Shown here in pieces: positions 16,945 to 26,571 of a DNA stretch of 64,000 bases. Source of the DNA: Clostridiales bacterium. GTDB taxonomy: Bacteria > Bacillota > Clostridia > Lachnospirales > Lachnospiraceae. A program made the translations under genes and the position numbers. Position 1 is the stretch's first letter, and every line of letters starts with the position of its first letter. The notes under the pieces were generated by a model that made no database searches, was not told the origin of the DNA, and worked only from the letters and a program-made list of their open reading frames with translations. Location of the stretch: positions 1 through 64,000 of the forward strand of contig JAAYJU010000121.1 of assembly GCA_012522735.1 (NCBI GenBank), given 5' to 3'.

Positions 16945-18228
16945 TTAGTAATGATACTCGAGGTCTCTTACATACTCATTATACATATCCTGTGTAACAC
17001 CCTTTTCCTCAATCATTCGGGTATAAAAGTCACCAGACCTTTTTATTGTTCGTTTCTGTGTCTCATAATCAATATGAACTAGTCCAAACCTTGAGCTTTC
17101 CCCTTCTATCCATTCAAAATTATCACAGAAGCACCAGTGATAATACCTTGTAATTGGTAAATCAGATTCTACTATAGCCTTAAGGTGGTCATAGATATAT
17201 TTGGATCTGAATGTATCTTCATTATCACAGGTTCCATTCTCAGTAATATATATGGGACGTTCCAAAAGCCTATAAAGCTCTTTTGCAGATTGTACCAGTC
17301 CCTCGGGATATATCTCCCATCCCAAATCATTTTTAGGAGCATCCTCTTTTGTTCCATCTCCAAATCCTGACACAGTACTTCTTGTGTAATAGTTTATTGC
17401 TATGAAATCCAGATATTCACCCTCTTGTATATCCTTATCCCTCTTTAAAGGCCATTTGAATTTACCGGTAGTCATAGCCTCAGTAACAGCCCCTTGGAAG
17501 AATCTGTCTACTAGCCTTGCACATATTCGATGCCAGGGATTCTTCGGATTCTTCGGGTCAAATATACGAATATGATTGGCAAAGCTCACCATAGTATCAT
17601 TAAAGCCCATATCATGCCTAGTATGTTGAATTATCTCATAGGCCTTGATATGGCAAATCGTCATGTTAGACATAACCTTTATAGCAGTACTAATGGATTT
17701 TTCACCTGGAGGCCAATCCCCATAAAAGTATGACATGGTGGCATATACATTAGGCTCGTTAATTGTTATGTATTCAGCCACTATATCTCCAAAGGAGTTT
17801 ACCACTAAATCCACAAAATCAAGAAAATACTTAATATTCTCCTTCTTGGTAAATCCTCCCTTAGTCTCAAACCACATGGGGTTGGTGAAATGGTGTATTG
17901 TGAGTAGTACTGATATTCCCTTCTCCATCAGATAGAGTATCTCGTCCCTATAATGAGTAATCGCATCCTCATCCACCTTACCCTCATCAGGACAGATTCT
18001 AGCCCACTCAATGCCTAGACGGTAATGCTCAATCTTCATACTAGCCATCAAATCTGCATCCTGCCGCCATATATTATAGTGGTCATTCGCCCTGGCAGGA
18101 TTAGAGCCATCCTTAATCCTACCTCTATGATACCAATCATTCCAATTATGTCCACACTCGCCGCCTTCAATCTGGGTGGCGGCTGAAGCTACTCCAAGAG
18201 AAAACTGATCCTTAAATTTAAAGTCCAT
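16945..18228 (-). CDS. GH1 beta-glucosidase/6-phospho-beta-glucosidase family enzyme
   Basis: The 427-residue protein has the GH1 (beta/alpha)8 fold signatures: N-terminal FSLGVASAATQIEGG, acid/base Glu158 in TINEPN, nucleophile Glu330 in IYITENGT and the sugar-binding WCFCDNFEW. No phosphate-binding basic loop of phospho-glucosidases is obvious and there is no PTS gene nearby, so hydrolysis of unphosphorylated beta-glucosides or galactosides is more likely. It lacks a signal peptide and is cytoplasmic. It is first in an operon with the GH36 gene; an AGAGGG site precedes the ATG. Confidence 0.93.
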   Translation of the reverse strand: MDFKFKDQFSLGVASAATQIEGGECGHNWNDWYHRGRIKDGSNPARANDHYNIWRQDADLMASMKIEHYRLGIEWARICPDEGKVDEDAITHYRDEILYLMEKGISVLLTIHHFTNPMWFETKGGFTKKENIKYFLDFVDLVVNSFGDIVAEYITINEPNVYATMSYFYGDWPPGEKSISTAIKVMSNMTICHIKAYEIIQHTRHDMGFNDTMVSFANHIRIFDPKNPKNPWHRICARLVDRFFQGAVTEAMTTGKFKWPLKRDKDIQEGEYLDFIAINYYTRSTVSGFGDGTKEDAPKNDLGWEIYPEGLVQSAKELYRLLERPIYITENGTCDNEDTFRSKYIYDHLKAIVESDLPITRYYHWCFCDNFEWIEGESSRFGLVHIDYETQKRTIKRSGDFYTRMIEEKGVTQDMYNEYVRDLEYHY

Positions 18229-18348
18229 ATAATCCCTCTTTTCTGTGTATTGGTTGTTTTTCTTATCACTAAGACTTTACTTTTATTATAAAGGAATACT
18301 GATAAATCTTCATCCCCTTTAATAACATATATCCATAGTACTAACCTA

Positions 18349-20055
18349 TCACCTAGTATCTTCAATAATTAAATCATTTTCGCACCATGCGTAGGCATCA
18401 TTAAATGTTATATTCCAATTAATATTTATTTTACCGATATATAAAATTTCAGCTAATTCATATTCATATGAAGATTCTCCCCACTGAAATATTTCATGTT
18501 TTTTTTCTAGTAAATCATAATTGTATTCAGTATAAAGCTCTTCATGTGTATTAAAATCCGTTCTTATTATATTTGATAATATAAGCTGTTCTTCAATAGA
18601 CTCAAACACATAAATATGTCCCCATCGCTCGGAGCTTCCACCATAATCTGATACATAAAGCTTCCCATCCTCAATGGATATATCCGAGTATGGATCACCA
18701 AGGACACCGCCTTCTTGGTTACCTAATAATATTCCTTTATTTTGATACCTCAAATTATAGGATTCGTTGTCGTTCATAAAGATATATAGCCTTCTAGAGC
18801 CCGAATAATTGCCGGGTGCTTGCTCTATGGCTACAACAACATCGCTAAGTCCATCCATATTCAAATCACCCTCACAGTAATCCAATAGAGAATAATCTTT
18901 GGGAAGTGAAAGTTCTTCACCATTAAGTATTAAATTTATTTGTTCAACTAGCATATCAGGTATCTGCGCATCAAATGAATATGGTGTATGATTATTGAGC
19001 AATTCTATGAAAGCGCTATATATTGGCTCCCCTGTCTCTTCATAATAATCATTCGACCAATTCACTGCATTTCCATTATAGCTATTGGTTATAAGAATAC
19101 ATACACTGTTTTGAAAGAACATGGACTCTCCATAGTCCTCTTCAACCACATATATTAATTCCTTTGATGCCGTTTCGAAGAAATAAGTATATCCATTATC
19201 TTCTATACTACTAAGCTTATCCTTCTTGTAATTAACCGTATCGAAATATTCCCATGCTTCTAATCTATCTAGTTTATAATTTGAAACAAACAAATAGTCT
19301 TCATTATTTTGTCTTAATGTGACCTGCCAAAGACCTTCAGAACCATCTCTTTCATATTTTATATAGATATATTTACTATCCTTAGTAACCTCTATACATT
19401 GCACAATGGCATAATTGGTGTCATAAACCTCATGATAATATGCATCGTCTTCCGGAATATATAAATATTCCAGTTCTTTTTTAACATCCTTAAATGAAAT
19501 ACCCATATTTTTTTGAAGAAGCTCATCTATGTGTTTGCTTGGATACATAAAGATATCCCCATCATCAAAATACTCAACCTTATCATATATATCTGATGAC
19601 GGATATTCTCCGGAATCATAGCTATATAAAACTTCATTTAAGTTAACATCATAAGGGTATAGATATTCACATGTTATAAAGCCATTAACATCTTTACGCC
19701 TTAGATAATTAGTAAAAAAATCAAGCTCACTGAGATACTCTGAGTCTTCCGTCACAGAATTATCATTATACTGTTTATCGTAATTGCCATTCACATCTGA
19801 CTTATTCGACTCATCCGTCTTATTTGGTTCATCCGTCTTACTTGACTCATTTGTTCTATTTGCTTCTTCACTTTTATTATTCTCATTAGATGTATTTATC
19901 TCATCGGAGTTATCTATTGTCTCATTCTTCAAGCTTTTATCATAACCATCTTCTATATTCATAGAATCATTAGCCGGTTCAAGCTCTGTAGCCTTATTAC
20001 AAGACACAAAAATAAAACATAGAATAAATACTAATACAAGCCTTACTATCTTCAC
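18349..20055 (-). CDS. large lipoprotein with low-complexity linker
   Basis: The 568-residue product has a lipobox FVSC (Cys19), then about 80 residues of Asn/Ser/Lys/Glu/Thr repeats of the form KTDE.NKTDE.NKSD that look like a surface spacer. A mixed globular region follows. Near residue 410 GDLNMDGLSDVVVAIEQ resembles a calcium-binding FG-GAP/VCBS-type loop. Its ligand is unknown. A GTG start at 20055 is chosen because GGGGGG precedes it; the upstream in-frame ATG at 20073 has no ribosome site. It follows the RCC1-like gene by 42 nt and may share its transcript. Confidence 0.7.
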   Translation of the reverse strand: MKIVRLVLVFILCFIFVSCNKATELEPANDSMNIEDGYDKSLKNETIDNSDEINTSNENNKSEEANRTNESSKTDEPNKTDESNKSDVNGNYDKQYNDNSVTEDSEYLSELDFFTNYLRRKDVNGFITCEYLYPYDVNLNEVLYSYDSGEYPSSDIYDKVEYFDDGDIFMYPSKHIDELLQKNMGISFKDVKKELEYLYIPEDDAYYHEVYDTNYAIVQCIEVTKDSKYIYIKYERDGSEGLWQVTLRQNNEDYLFVSNYKLDRLEAWEYFDTVNYKKDKLSSIEDNGYTYFFETASKELIYVVEEDYGESMFFQNSVCILITNSYNGNAVNWSNDYYEETGEPIYSAFIELLNNHTPYSFDAQIPDMLVEQINLILNGEELSLPKDYSLLDYCEGDLNMDGLSDVVVAIEQAPGNYSGSRRLYIFMNDNESYNLRYQNKGILLGNQEGGVLGDPYSDISIEDGKLYVSDYGGSSERWGHIYVFESIEEQLILSNIIRTDFNTHEELYTEYNYDLLEKKHEIFQWGESSYEYELAEILYIGKININWNITFNDAYAWCENDLIIEDTR

Positions 20056-20097
20056 AAATAACCCCCCAGCCATCAGATAATGATATCTTCTTACCTG

Positions 20098-21222
20098 CTA
20101 ATTATTTATACTGATCTCAGGTACATATAACCTCTTCATTAAAGATACATCCGGCGTTCTTACACCGCTATAACTGCAATCACCCGACAGAACCATAGAA
20201 CCGTCCGATTTCAAGCCAATAGAAAAGTATTCACCGGCTGCAATAGCTACAATATCAATCCAATCTGACACATCTATTTGTCCAAAATCATTCGCTCCGG
20301 TTGCAACTACGGTACCATCCCTTTTCAACCCTAGTGTACTAGTGCTGCAAGTGGAGATAGCTATGATATCTGTCCAATTAGATACATCTCCTTCACCATA
20401 TCTATTCCAACCGGTTGATCTTACTGTTCCATCTTCTTTTCGTCCAATTACAGAGCTACCTGCCGATATTGCAACAATATCCTTCCATTCTGATACATCT
20501 ATTATCCCGTCATAGCCATAAGTATTACAATAAACCCTTCCATCTTCTGTTAGGCCTACAACATAACTTCTTCCATCTGCTATTGCAACGATGTTATCCC
20601 AACCCTCAAGCTTTTTAATTCCATTCTCATATGAAGGATAACAGGCATATACAAATCCATCATTCGTAAGTGTAACCGCAGATTGGGGATAAAATGCCTG
20701 AAAGGCTTTTATATTGTCCCAACTAGTTACAGCTTTCACAACATCCGCCATTGCAGCAGTGGATGCAACTTTAGAATTTAGTAAATCTTCTGCTGTATAT
20801 GTACTTGTTGTAAGTATCTTTCCATCTGCCGTCAGACCCTCAATAGAGTCTCCGCTCCTGAAAGATAAAGCCTTTATATTTTTCCATGATTCAGTGACCT
20901 GATTATATTTATTCTCATCTTCACCTGCATAGACGATTTGTACCCTGTTATCATCTGTAATTGCTCCAACTGCCCAAATACCATTGCTTATATATGTTCC
21001 TTCAATCAAATAACGTATTTGCTTAATTAAATCTCTCGAATCATTATAATTATTCAATTCCTTTAAAACTGCAATTGCCTGAGGATAATGCTTCTCTTTA
21101 ATATAGTTAATCGCTTTATCATATCGCTCTTTTTCTGATTTATTTAATGGAATCAGCATGATTCCTGCCAGATTAATTACAATAAAAATTATTATTATTT
21201 TTATAACGATCGTATTCCTCAT
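20098..21222 (-). CDS. membrane-anchored RCC1-like beta-propeller protein
   Basis: This 374-residue protein has one N-terminal membrane segment (about 6-26) and a short helical TPR-like stretch (YDKAINYIKEKHYPQAIAVL). About six repeats follow of the form W-x-DIVAISAG-x-x-x-x-G-x-K-x-DGTV, with examples near residues 245, 283 and 321. That is the RCC1 propeller repeat seen in bacterial surface proteins of unknown role. The propeller would face outside the cell. It lies directly upstream of a surface lipoprotein on the same strand and divergent from another lipoprotein, suggesting a small cell-surface cluster. Confidence 0.8.
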   Translation of the reverse strand: MRNTIVIKIIIIFIVINLAGIMLIPLNKSEKERYDKAINYIKEKHYPQAIAVLKELNNYNDSRDLIKQIRYLIEGTYISNGIWAVGAITDDNRVQIVYAGEDENKYNQVTESWKNIKALSFRSGDSIEGLTADGKILTTSTYTAEDLLNSKVASTAAMADVVKAVTSWDNIKAFQAFYPQSAVTLTNDGFVYACYPSYENGIKKLEGWDNIVAIADGRSYVVGLTEDGRVYCNTYGYDGIIDVSEWKDIVAISAGSSVIGRKEDGTVRSTGWNRYGEGDVSNWTDIIAISTCSTSTLGLKRDGTVVATGANDFGQIDVSDWIDIVAIAAGEYFSIGLKSDGSMVLSGDCSYSGVRTPDVSLMKRLYVPEISINN

Positions 21223-21649
21223 AATATTCCCCTAACCAATATCATCTAATCAGTTGATGACTAGCCTAATATTCAATCTTATTGAAAAATTAATCCTTGA
21301 AATCTTTTTTATACTCAACCTTTTTATTCATTAAGCTCCCTCTAAAAGTTCATTTTTTAGTCAGTTTGATGTTATTAATAGTCTATCCATATAATCCCTC
21401 ATTTCTATGCTTTCATTATACACTTTTATTGCTTTGTTCTAGCTCATAAAACACTTCATGCTCCTGGCTTATTATACCATTTTGTCCTTAGCATTGTAAA
21501 CATTATTCCTGCAATACAGCTTGCGCTAGAATCATGCTTTTCTTACTGTTTATGATCATATTTAACATACCAATGCTGTCTGATAAATAATAAAATGTTA
21601 ATAGCACATTTAAATAAGAACAATTAATAGTATTTTAGAGGAGGATTTT
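21223..21649. other. divergent intergenic region
   Basis: These 427 bp lie between the minus-strand RCC1-like gene and the plus-strand lipoprotein gene and must hold promoters for both. I find no consensus -35/-10 pair at 17 bp that I would defend, no strong palindrome and no open frame with a ribosome site. Confidence 0.35.
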
Positions 21650-22713
21650 ATGAAAAAGATTATAGCACTGTTTATTATATTTTTAATAATTATATCAATG
21701 TTTGGGTGTGCCCGTAATATAGAAGATGATAAGACTTCTGGTGGAAATCAAATCGAGAATGTATTAAAGGAAGAAGAGGTCGACGACAAAGACGATAAGA
21801 AAGGTGAAAACAATACTGTTGAGGATTTCTCCAATTCTATAGACTTAAGTAATGCCAATACAAATCTCATAAATGAAGATAAAATTCCTGATGAGTATCC
21901 CGTGGATTTGGTTCCCTTCCCTGAAGGAGCGGAGATATATTCTGGAGATGAAAAAGATTTATGGGGTATGCCATGCTATCTTGTAGTAGCCATAACAGAA
22001 GATAGCTTTGAGGATGTGCTCTTATTTTACAAAGAAGCTTAGATAATTTTGGACTTGAAGAATTAATCGGTATTAATGGTTACACAATCCAAGGTGAATA
22101 TAAAGATATGAATATAATTGTTACTATCAAGGACGAAAAAAAGGATCCGACATTTGATTCAAAGTTTAAAACCAGCATTTATACTGATGTAACACTGTTG
22201 GATGATGAGATACTAAAACAGCTGCAAGAGGCCGACAGTAATAATTATCAGCCAGATGAAGATTATTTTGATTATGAGATGGAAGAATCTTATCCTGAAG
22301 ATGACCTAAATAAGCAATTTGACAGTAATGATAATGATATATTCACAGGTGGCAATACCGATGCCATCAAAAGTGTTAATACCGATCTTGCTGGAGATCC
22401 TATTCCAAATGGCTTTAACACCGATTTAGTTTCTATACCTGCGGACAGCTTAATAACAGGCACTTCATCATTTGAAAGTGGTGGAAATAAAATATATGCC
22501 ATATCAGCCTCATCTAAATATGAAGTAAATGATCTTGTTGCTTTCTTTATGAAAGTGTTGAAAGACGCAGAAAATTTGTATGGACAGCAGATAAACTACA
22601 GTTACTTGATTGAAGGTACTCTTAATGATGTATATATATCTATTTTTGTTTACCAGGATGAATATGAAGGCTTTAAATCAGGATTTGAGATATCAATGGA
22701 TTTTGGTAATTAA
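21650..22713 (+). pseudogene. frameshifted lipoprotein with duplicated domain
   Basis: The first frame (21650-22042) encodes a lipoprotein with lipobox SMFGC (Cys20), an acidic linker and a domain starting PDEYPVDLVPFPEGAEIYSG. It stops at LLFYKEA. The second frame (to 22713) continues LDNFGLEELIGINGYTIQGE without a start codon. Restoring one T at about 22038 (GCT TAG to GCT TTA G) gives one protein of about 354 residues. It contains two related domains; the second starts NGFNTDLVSIPADSLITG. Function is unknown. The lesion is either a real mutation or a sequencing error. Confidence 0.8.
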
Positions 22714-22764
22714 TGTAACCTTTACTATTACCCATTAATCCCATAATACATCCTTTATAATAAT

Positions 22765-23232
22765 TTATAATAATAAGAACTCTAGCCTTGCTTCGTAAAT
22801 TCGTGAGCTTTCACCCCAAGGATGATACCCTTCCCCAATGTAGTGGAAACCATATTTCTCATAGTATCCAATATGACCGGTGCAAAGGTATAGGTTTGAA
22901 AAGCCCCCATGCCTTGCATCCTCCTTGGCTTTCTCAAGAAGTAAAGCTCCATAAGATTTACCACGATGAGCTTCTTCTATATATAAGGCGCATATCCAGG
23001 GATAGAGATCCATCCTGCTTATGAAATCATTGGTAATCAGACCGGCACAACCAATGATTTCATCCTCATCCATCAATAGATACCACTTCGGCAAAGGATT
23101 CATAGTTGTGGTGCAATGATTGATACAGTCCTCATAAACCATAAGACTTTCCTTGCTTGCCCATTTACTTTGAAAGTATTTTATTGCTCTGTCCTTATAT
23201 TCAGGACTTTCCTTAACTGAAATAATCTTCAT
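22765..23232 (-). CDS. GNAT family N-acetyltransferase
   Basis: The 155-residue protein has the GNAT core: IIGCAGLITNDFISRMDLYPWICALYIEEAHRGKSYGALLLEKAKEDAR, with the acetyl-CoA loop in HRGKSYGALL, then GFSNLYLCTGHIGYYEKYGFHYIGEG. The RGKSYG loop departs slightly from the usual R/Q-x-x-G-x-G/A. The acceptor is unknown. It follows the prenyltransferase-like gene by 1 nt, so the two are co-transcribed and possibly coupled. Confidence 0.85.
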   Translation of the reverse strand: MKIISVKESPEYKDRAIKYFQSKWASKESLMVYEDCINHCTTTMNPLPKWYLLMDEDEIIGCAGLITNDFISRMDLYPWICALYIEEAHRGKSYGALLLEKAKEDARHGGFSNLYLCTGHIGYYEKYGFHYIGEGYHPWGESSRIYEARLEFLLL

Positions 23233-23233
23233 T

Positions 23234-24085
23234 TTATACCTGTCTCCCTATATTTATTTTGCTTATTAGACTTTCTATTCTGTAGGTACAATCGTTAATC
23301 CTTGCTTCCTTCCTCCAGGAATCAGACAGTGGAAAGTATATGAAGTCTTTGGACTTACTGCCCAGGTCCCATTTACCATCTGAGTTCTTATGCTCCATTA
23401 ACCACCCTACTACAAAGGCTAGCTTATCTATATTATTCTTATAGTCAGAAAGCAATTCAATAGCTCCTATGTATCGACTTGCTTCCTTAGATTCAAAGAT
23501 TTCAGGTACATTACAAATTGGTCTATTATATATGTAATATATACCGTCTTCATGATTAATTATATAATCAAATACTGCTCCTTCAATGTTACTCTCTAAG
23601 CAATCCGAAAGTAGAGAGACATGATAAAAGTTAGTAAAATCCAGAATTCTTCCTCCCCTAGCTTTTTGAGAAAATGCCTGTTTATATGCCGATAAATAAT
23701 TCTCGTGAGAATATGTACCGGATTTAAAGGCCGATGAAACAATGTGTGCCCATGTCTTTGCTACTGCATTAGCCGAAGAATCATCCTTTGTAAATCTACG
23801 AATCCATGTGGAAAGCATAAGCTGTGTGAATATATCCCAATCATGTACCTTCTCACGCCTGTCTGGTGTTTCTTTTTTACCAACTAAGCAATCATGCATA
23901 TATTTGGCAGCTTTAAGTATACACGGATCATCGATTGTATAGCCCAATATCTGCAATCTCCTTATCGCCTGCTCAGTAGTGATTGGATATTTATTAGGCT
24001 CACTCAGGGTGTGAAAGTAACCCCATGAACCATCTTCCCTTTGCAATGATATTATTTCCTTAGCCCATCTAGAATTCTTATACAC
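23234..24085 (-). CDS. alpha-toroid (prenyltransferase/squalene cyclase-like) protein
   Basis: This 283-residue protein opens with EIISLQREDGSWGYFHTL, the Q-x-x-DGSW turn of alpha/alpha-toroid proteins. A second copy, LMEHKNSDGKWDLGSKSKD, occurs near residue 235. These repeats define the terpenoid cyclase/prenyltransferase fold. The DxDD motif of cyclases is not visible, so it is probably not a terpene cyclase. Its role is unknown. It has a clear AGGAGG site and is translated just ahead of the GNAT gene. Confidence 0.6.
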   Translation of the reverse strand: MYKNSRWAKEIISLQREDGSWGYFHTLSEPNKYPITTEQAIRRLQILGYTIDDPCILKAAKYMHDCLVGKKETPDRREKVHDWDIFTQLMLSTWIRRFTKDDSSANAVAKTWAHIVSSAFKSGTYSHENYLSAYKQAFSQKARGGRILDFTNFYHVSLLSDCLESNIEGAVFDYIINHEDGIYYIYNRPICNVPEIFESKEASRYIGAIELLSDYKNNIDKLAFVVGWLMEHKNSDGKWDLGSKSKDFIYFPLSDSWRKEARINDCTYRIESLISKINIGRQV

Positions 24086-24296
24086 AGTAACCTCCTATTT
24101 ACTAGAATAAGGTAAAAACATACTCTCATTTCTAACGCTTAATCGTTCACCTTATATATAGAGATGTTCATTTAATCTTACTTGCTCTAAATTTTGAAAT
24201 ATATGTTTTGTCATAATTATTGTAATATATACGATATAGATTACTATCATAATTCATAAAATCCTCTTCCTGTGCGCTCTCTTTAGAAACACATAT

Positions 24297-24929
24297 CTAT
24301 CCAAAAATATCATAAACTTCACTAGAGCCATCTGAGTATTGGCAAATAACAAGTTGTAAGCTTTTCATGCTCCAATCTGACTTCGCTTGAATATATACAA
24401 ACGAATCATCCAACTCTACAATAGTGTTACTTATTAGATATCTCAAATCAAAATACTTATCATATTCATCATTATCTCCAGGTGATTCAATCACAATAGG
24501 GGTAATCAAGTTATCTGGCTTTTGCTTTAGTCTTTTTATAGTTCCGGTTCTAATATTGTATTTATGAGTCAGGCTAAATCCACCATTCATATCATCATTT
24601 CCTATATAAATTATAGAACCATCCTTTGATACAGCTGCATTTAGCATTGAAACATCATATTTTTTTAGATCTTCATATGATATTCGATTAGTAATAATAG
24701 AACCTTCTATATTGAATACAATAACCCCAAATGTACCCTGCATTACTGCTGTTTCCTTGTCCGCATATAATATTCTTGGCATTTCGGAACCAATATTCAT
24801 AGAATTAATGTCAGATAAGTCTACTGCAATCTCTCTCTTATCATTTCTGATAATTATGTAATAAGCAAATATCGAAATCAATATTAGCAGAGCTATAGCA
24901 ATTATAGTGTATTTTTGTTTTTCTATCAT
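24297..24929 (-). CDS. membrane-anchored hypothetical protein with in-frame stop
   Basis: The 210-residue product has one N-terminal membrane helix (about 8-28) and an extracellular part with YIGNDDMNGGFSLTHKYNI that suggests a beta-propeller-like fold but matches no named family. It stops at TAG (24297-24299). The same frame then stays open for 42 coding-like codons (ICVSKESAQEEDFMNYDSNL and onward to KFRASKIK) to a TGA at 24168. The original gene may therefore have been 253 codons long, with a nonsense mutation in this strain. Confidence 0.6.
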   Translation of the reverse strand: MIEKQKYTIIAIALLILISIFAYYIIIRNDKREIAVDLSDINSMNIGSEMPRILYADKETAVMQGTFGVIVFNIEGSIITNRISYEDLKKYDVSMLNAAVSKDGSIIYIGNDDMNGGFSLTHKYNIRTGTIKRLKQKPDNLITPIVIESPGDNDEYDKYFDLRYLISNTIVELDDSFVYIQAKSDWSMKSLQLVICQYSDGSSEVYDIFG

Positions 24930-24968
24930 ATTGCTTTACCCACTCCCCCTGTTGTATATCTTAAAAAA

Positions 24969-25430
24969 CTAGTATCCTGATTTTTTACAGCTCATCTCTT
25001 CAATAAATACTTCGATTATCGATACAGCATCTACTTCTTTATCTTGAAAAATAAAATTCTTTTCTGTGTATTGTTCCATTAATATAGCTAAGGCCTTTTC
25101 CTTTTGATTTCTATCTTCAATTATCCTTGCTTTTCCATGACCTATTACACTTACAAATTTCATACCCCATTTACATGCTATGTCTCCACCATGGACTAGC
25201 TTTATATCTGTCTCAACCTCGAAGCATACGTTGGGATTTTCTCGTATTATATCAATTTTCCGTCCTTCTTTTGCGGAGTGTAGGTATATGCAATTATCCT
25301 TATATCCATAATTCATAGGAACAATATAAGGTATATTCCCATCACAAAGCCCTATTCTGCATATTATAGCTCGCTTTAAAATCGACTCAATCTCGTGTAT
25401 ATCCTTTACTTCCTTTTCGCTTCTTCTCAT
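24969..25430 (-). CDS. NimA-like pyridoxamine 5'-phosphate oxidase family protein
   Basis: The 153-residue protein has the split-barrel flavin-binding fold: RAIICRIGLCDGNIPYIVPMNYGY, then IYLHSAKEGRKIDIIRENPNVCFEVE. This arrangement is typical of NimA-type 5-nitroimidazole reductases and related FMN or heme proteins. Nim proteins can convert nitroimidazoles to harmless amines, but many relatives have no known role, so resistance is only possible. The ATG at 25430 is preferred; an in-frame GTG lies two codons upstream. The gene is single. Confidence 0.8.
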   Translation of the reverse strand: MRRSEKEVKDIHEIESILKRAIICRIGLCDGNIPYIVPMNYGYKDNCIYLHSAKEGRKIDIIRENPNVCFEVETDIKLVHGGDIACKWGMKFVSVIGHGKARIIEDRNQKEKALAILMEQYTEKNFIFQDKEVDAVSIIEVFIEEMSCKKSGY

Positions 25431-25569
25431 TTGCACGACGCTCCTAATTAATTCATTAGTTTTATATTATTACAGCAGATATACTTTGTCAATTTATACC
25501 TATATAATACATCAGTGCCAGTGGTTATGGTTGAATAATCATAGAAAATAGTATCATTAGACGGCAAAT

Positions 25570-25598
25570 CGAGAGTGCAATATCAAATCGCACTCTCG
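25570..25598 (-). terminator. terminator of AraC-type gene
   Basis: CGAGAGTGC (25570-25578) pairs perfectly with GCACTCTCG (25590-25598) around an 11-nt loop, just past the stop of the AraC-type gene at 25614. The T-tract is weak (ATTTG), so termination strength is uncertain. Confidence 0.6.
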
Positions 25599-25613
25599 CA
25601 GTCTATTCTTATC

Positions 25614-26477
25614 TTACTTTCTCTTTACAGGTATCCAAATCTCACTACTATAATTCTCATCTTGATTTCCCTTAGGATAATCGCAAGGATTGCTATAAAG
25701 CTCAATGTTATATCCCGCTGCTATTTCATATTCCTTGCAGTTTGGAAACCATTCTGAGTATATCTTCTTATTCGTTCCCTGAAGCGAACCCGGCATAGGA
25801 CCCTTGCAGGAAAATACTGCCCATGTGTGCTTAGGAATGACCCTTGTAACATAACCATTAGGTATATCATTCCAAGGCATATAGTTATCTGCGATCAGAT
25901 ACTCGAATTCGCCCTTCCCGGCCTCTTCGATACATACACCATACATCCCACAGACAACCTTCCCTTTTCCGCTATCAAAGTGTTCATCCCAAAACTTTGG
26001 TACCTCTGCAAAAGCTGTTTCATACTTAAACATCTTTGAAGCACCCATTACTGTAAAAGCATCTTTTTCAACAATCTTGTAATCCATAATGAAACCACCC
26101 TCCAATGAAAATTTGATTTTTAGTGGTGCAAATGATTTAATCATTGCTCCATCCTTTCGAACCGCAGTAGGTGTGACGCCATGGAAACGGGTGAATGCTT
26201 TCGTGAAGCTATCCGGAGATTCATAACCGTACTTTATAGCAATATCAATTATCTTCTCATTAGACGATACAAGCTCGGTGCCGGCAAGTGTAAGCCTGCG
26301 TTGTCTAACATATTCACCTACTGTAAAGCCACAAAGCATAGCAAATCCTTTTTGGAAATAGAAAGGTGAAATAAATGCTTCTTTTGCTATTTCCTCAATG
26401 GTAAGGTTCTCTGTGATATTGTCTTCAATTAAGCGAAGCGCTTTACTGATGCTTTCAATCCATTCCATCTTGTTCAC
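25614..26477 (-). CDS. AraC-family regulator with GyrI-like effector domain
   Basis: This 287-residue protein has two N-terminal AraC helix-turn-helix motifs. The first is LTIEEIAKEAFISPFYFQKGF; the second is KIIDIAIKYGYESPDSFTKAF, followed by the family signature FHGVTPTAVR. A GyrI-like effector-binding domain follows from about residue 130 to the end (SEIWIPVKRK), as in Rob/BmrR-type multidrug or stress sensors. The target genes are not evident; it is monocistronic with a promoter-sized gap upstream. The fragment at 10544-10804 is a relative of its C-terminus. Confidence 0.92.
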   Translation of the reverse strand: MNKMEWIESISKALRLIEDNITENLTIEEIAKEAFISPFYFQKGFAMLCGFTVGEYVRQRRLTLAGTELVSSNEKIIDIAIKYGYESPDSFTKAFTRFHGVTPTAVRKDGAMIKSFAPLKIKFSLEGGFIMDYKIVEKDAFTVMGASKMFKYETAFAEVPKFWDEHFDSGKGKVVCGMYGVCIEEAGKGEFEYLIADNYMPWNDIPNGYVTRVIPKHTWAVFSCKGPMPGSLQGTNKKIYSEWFPNCKEYEIAAGYNIELYSNPCDYPKGNQDENYSSEIWIPVKRK

Positions 26478-26571
26478 TCCTTTCTACATTTTCATTTTAT
26501 CAGTGGTATAATGCTTATGCCCGATATTTTGTGTTATGTTTTGTCTGTTTTAGCTTCTGTTTTAATTACTT

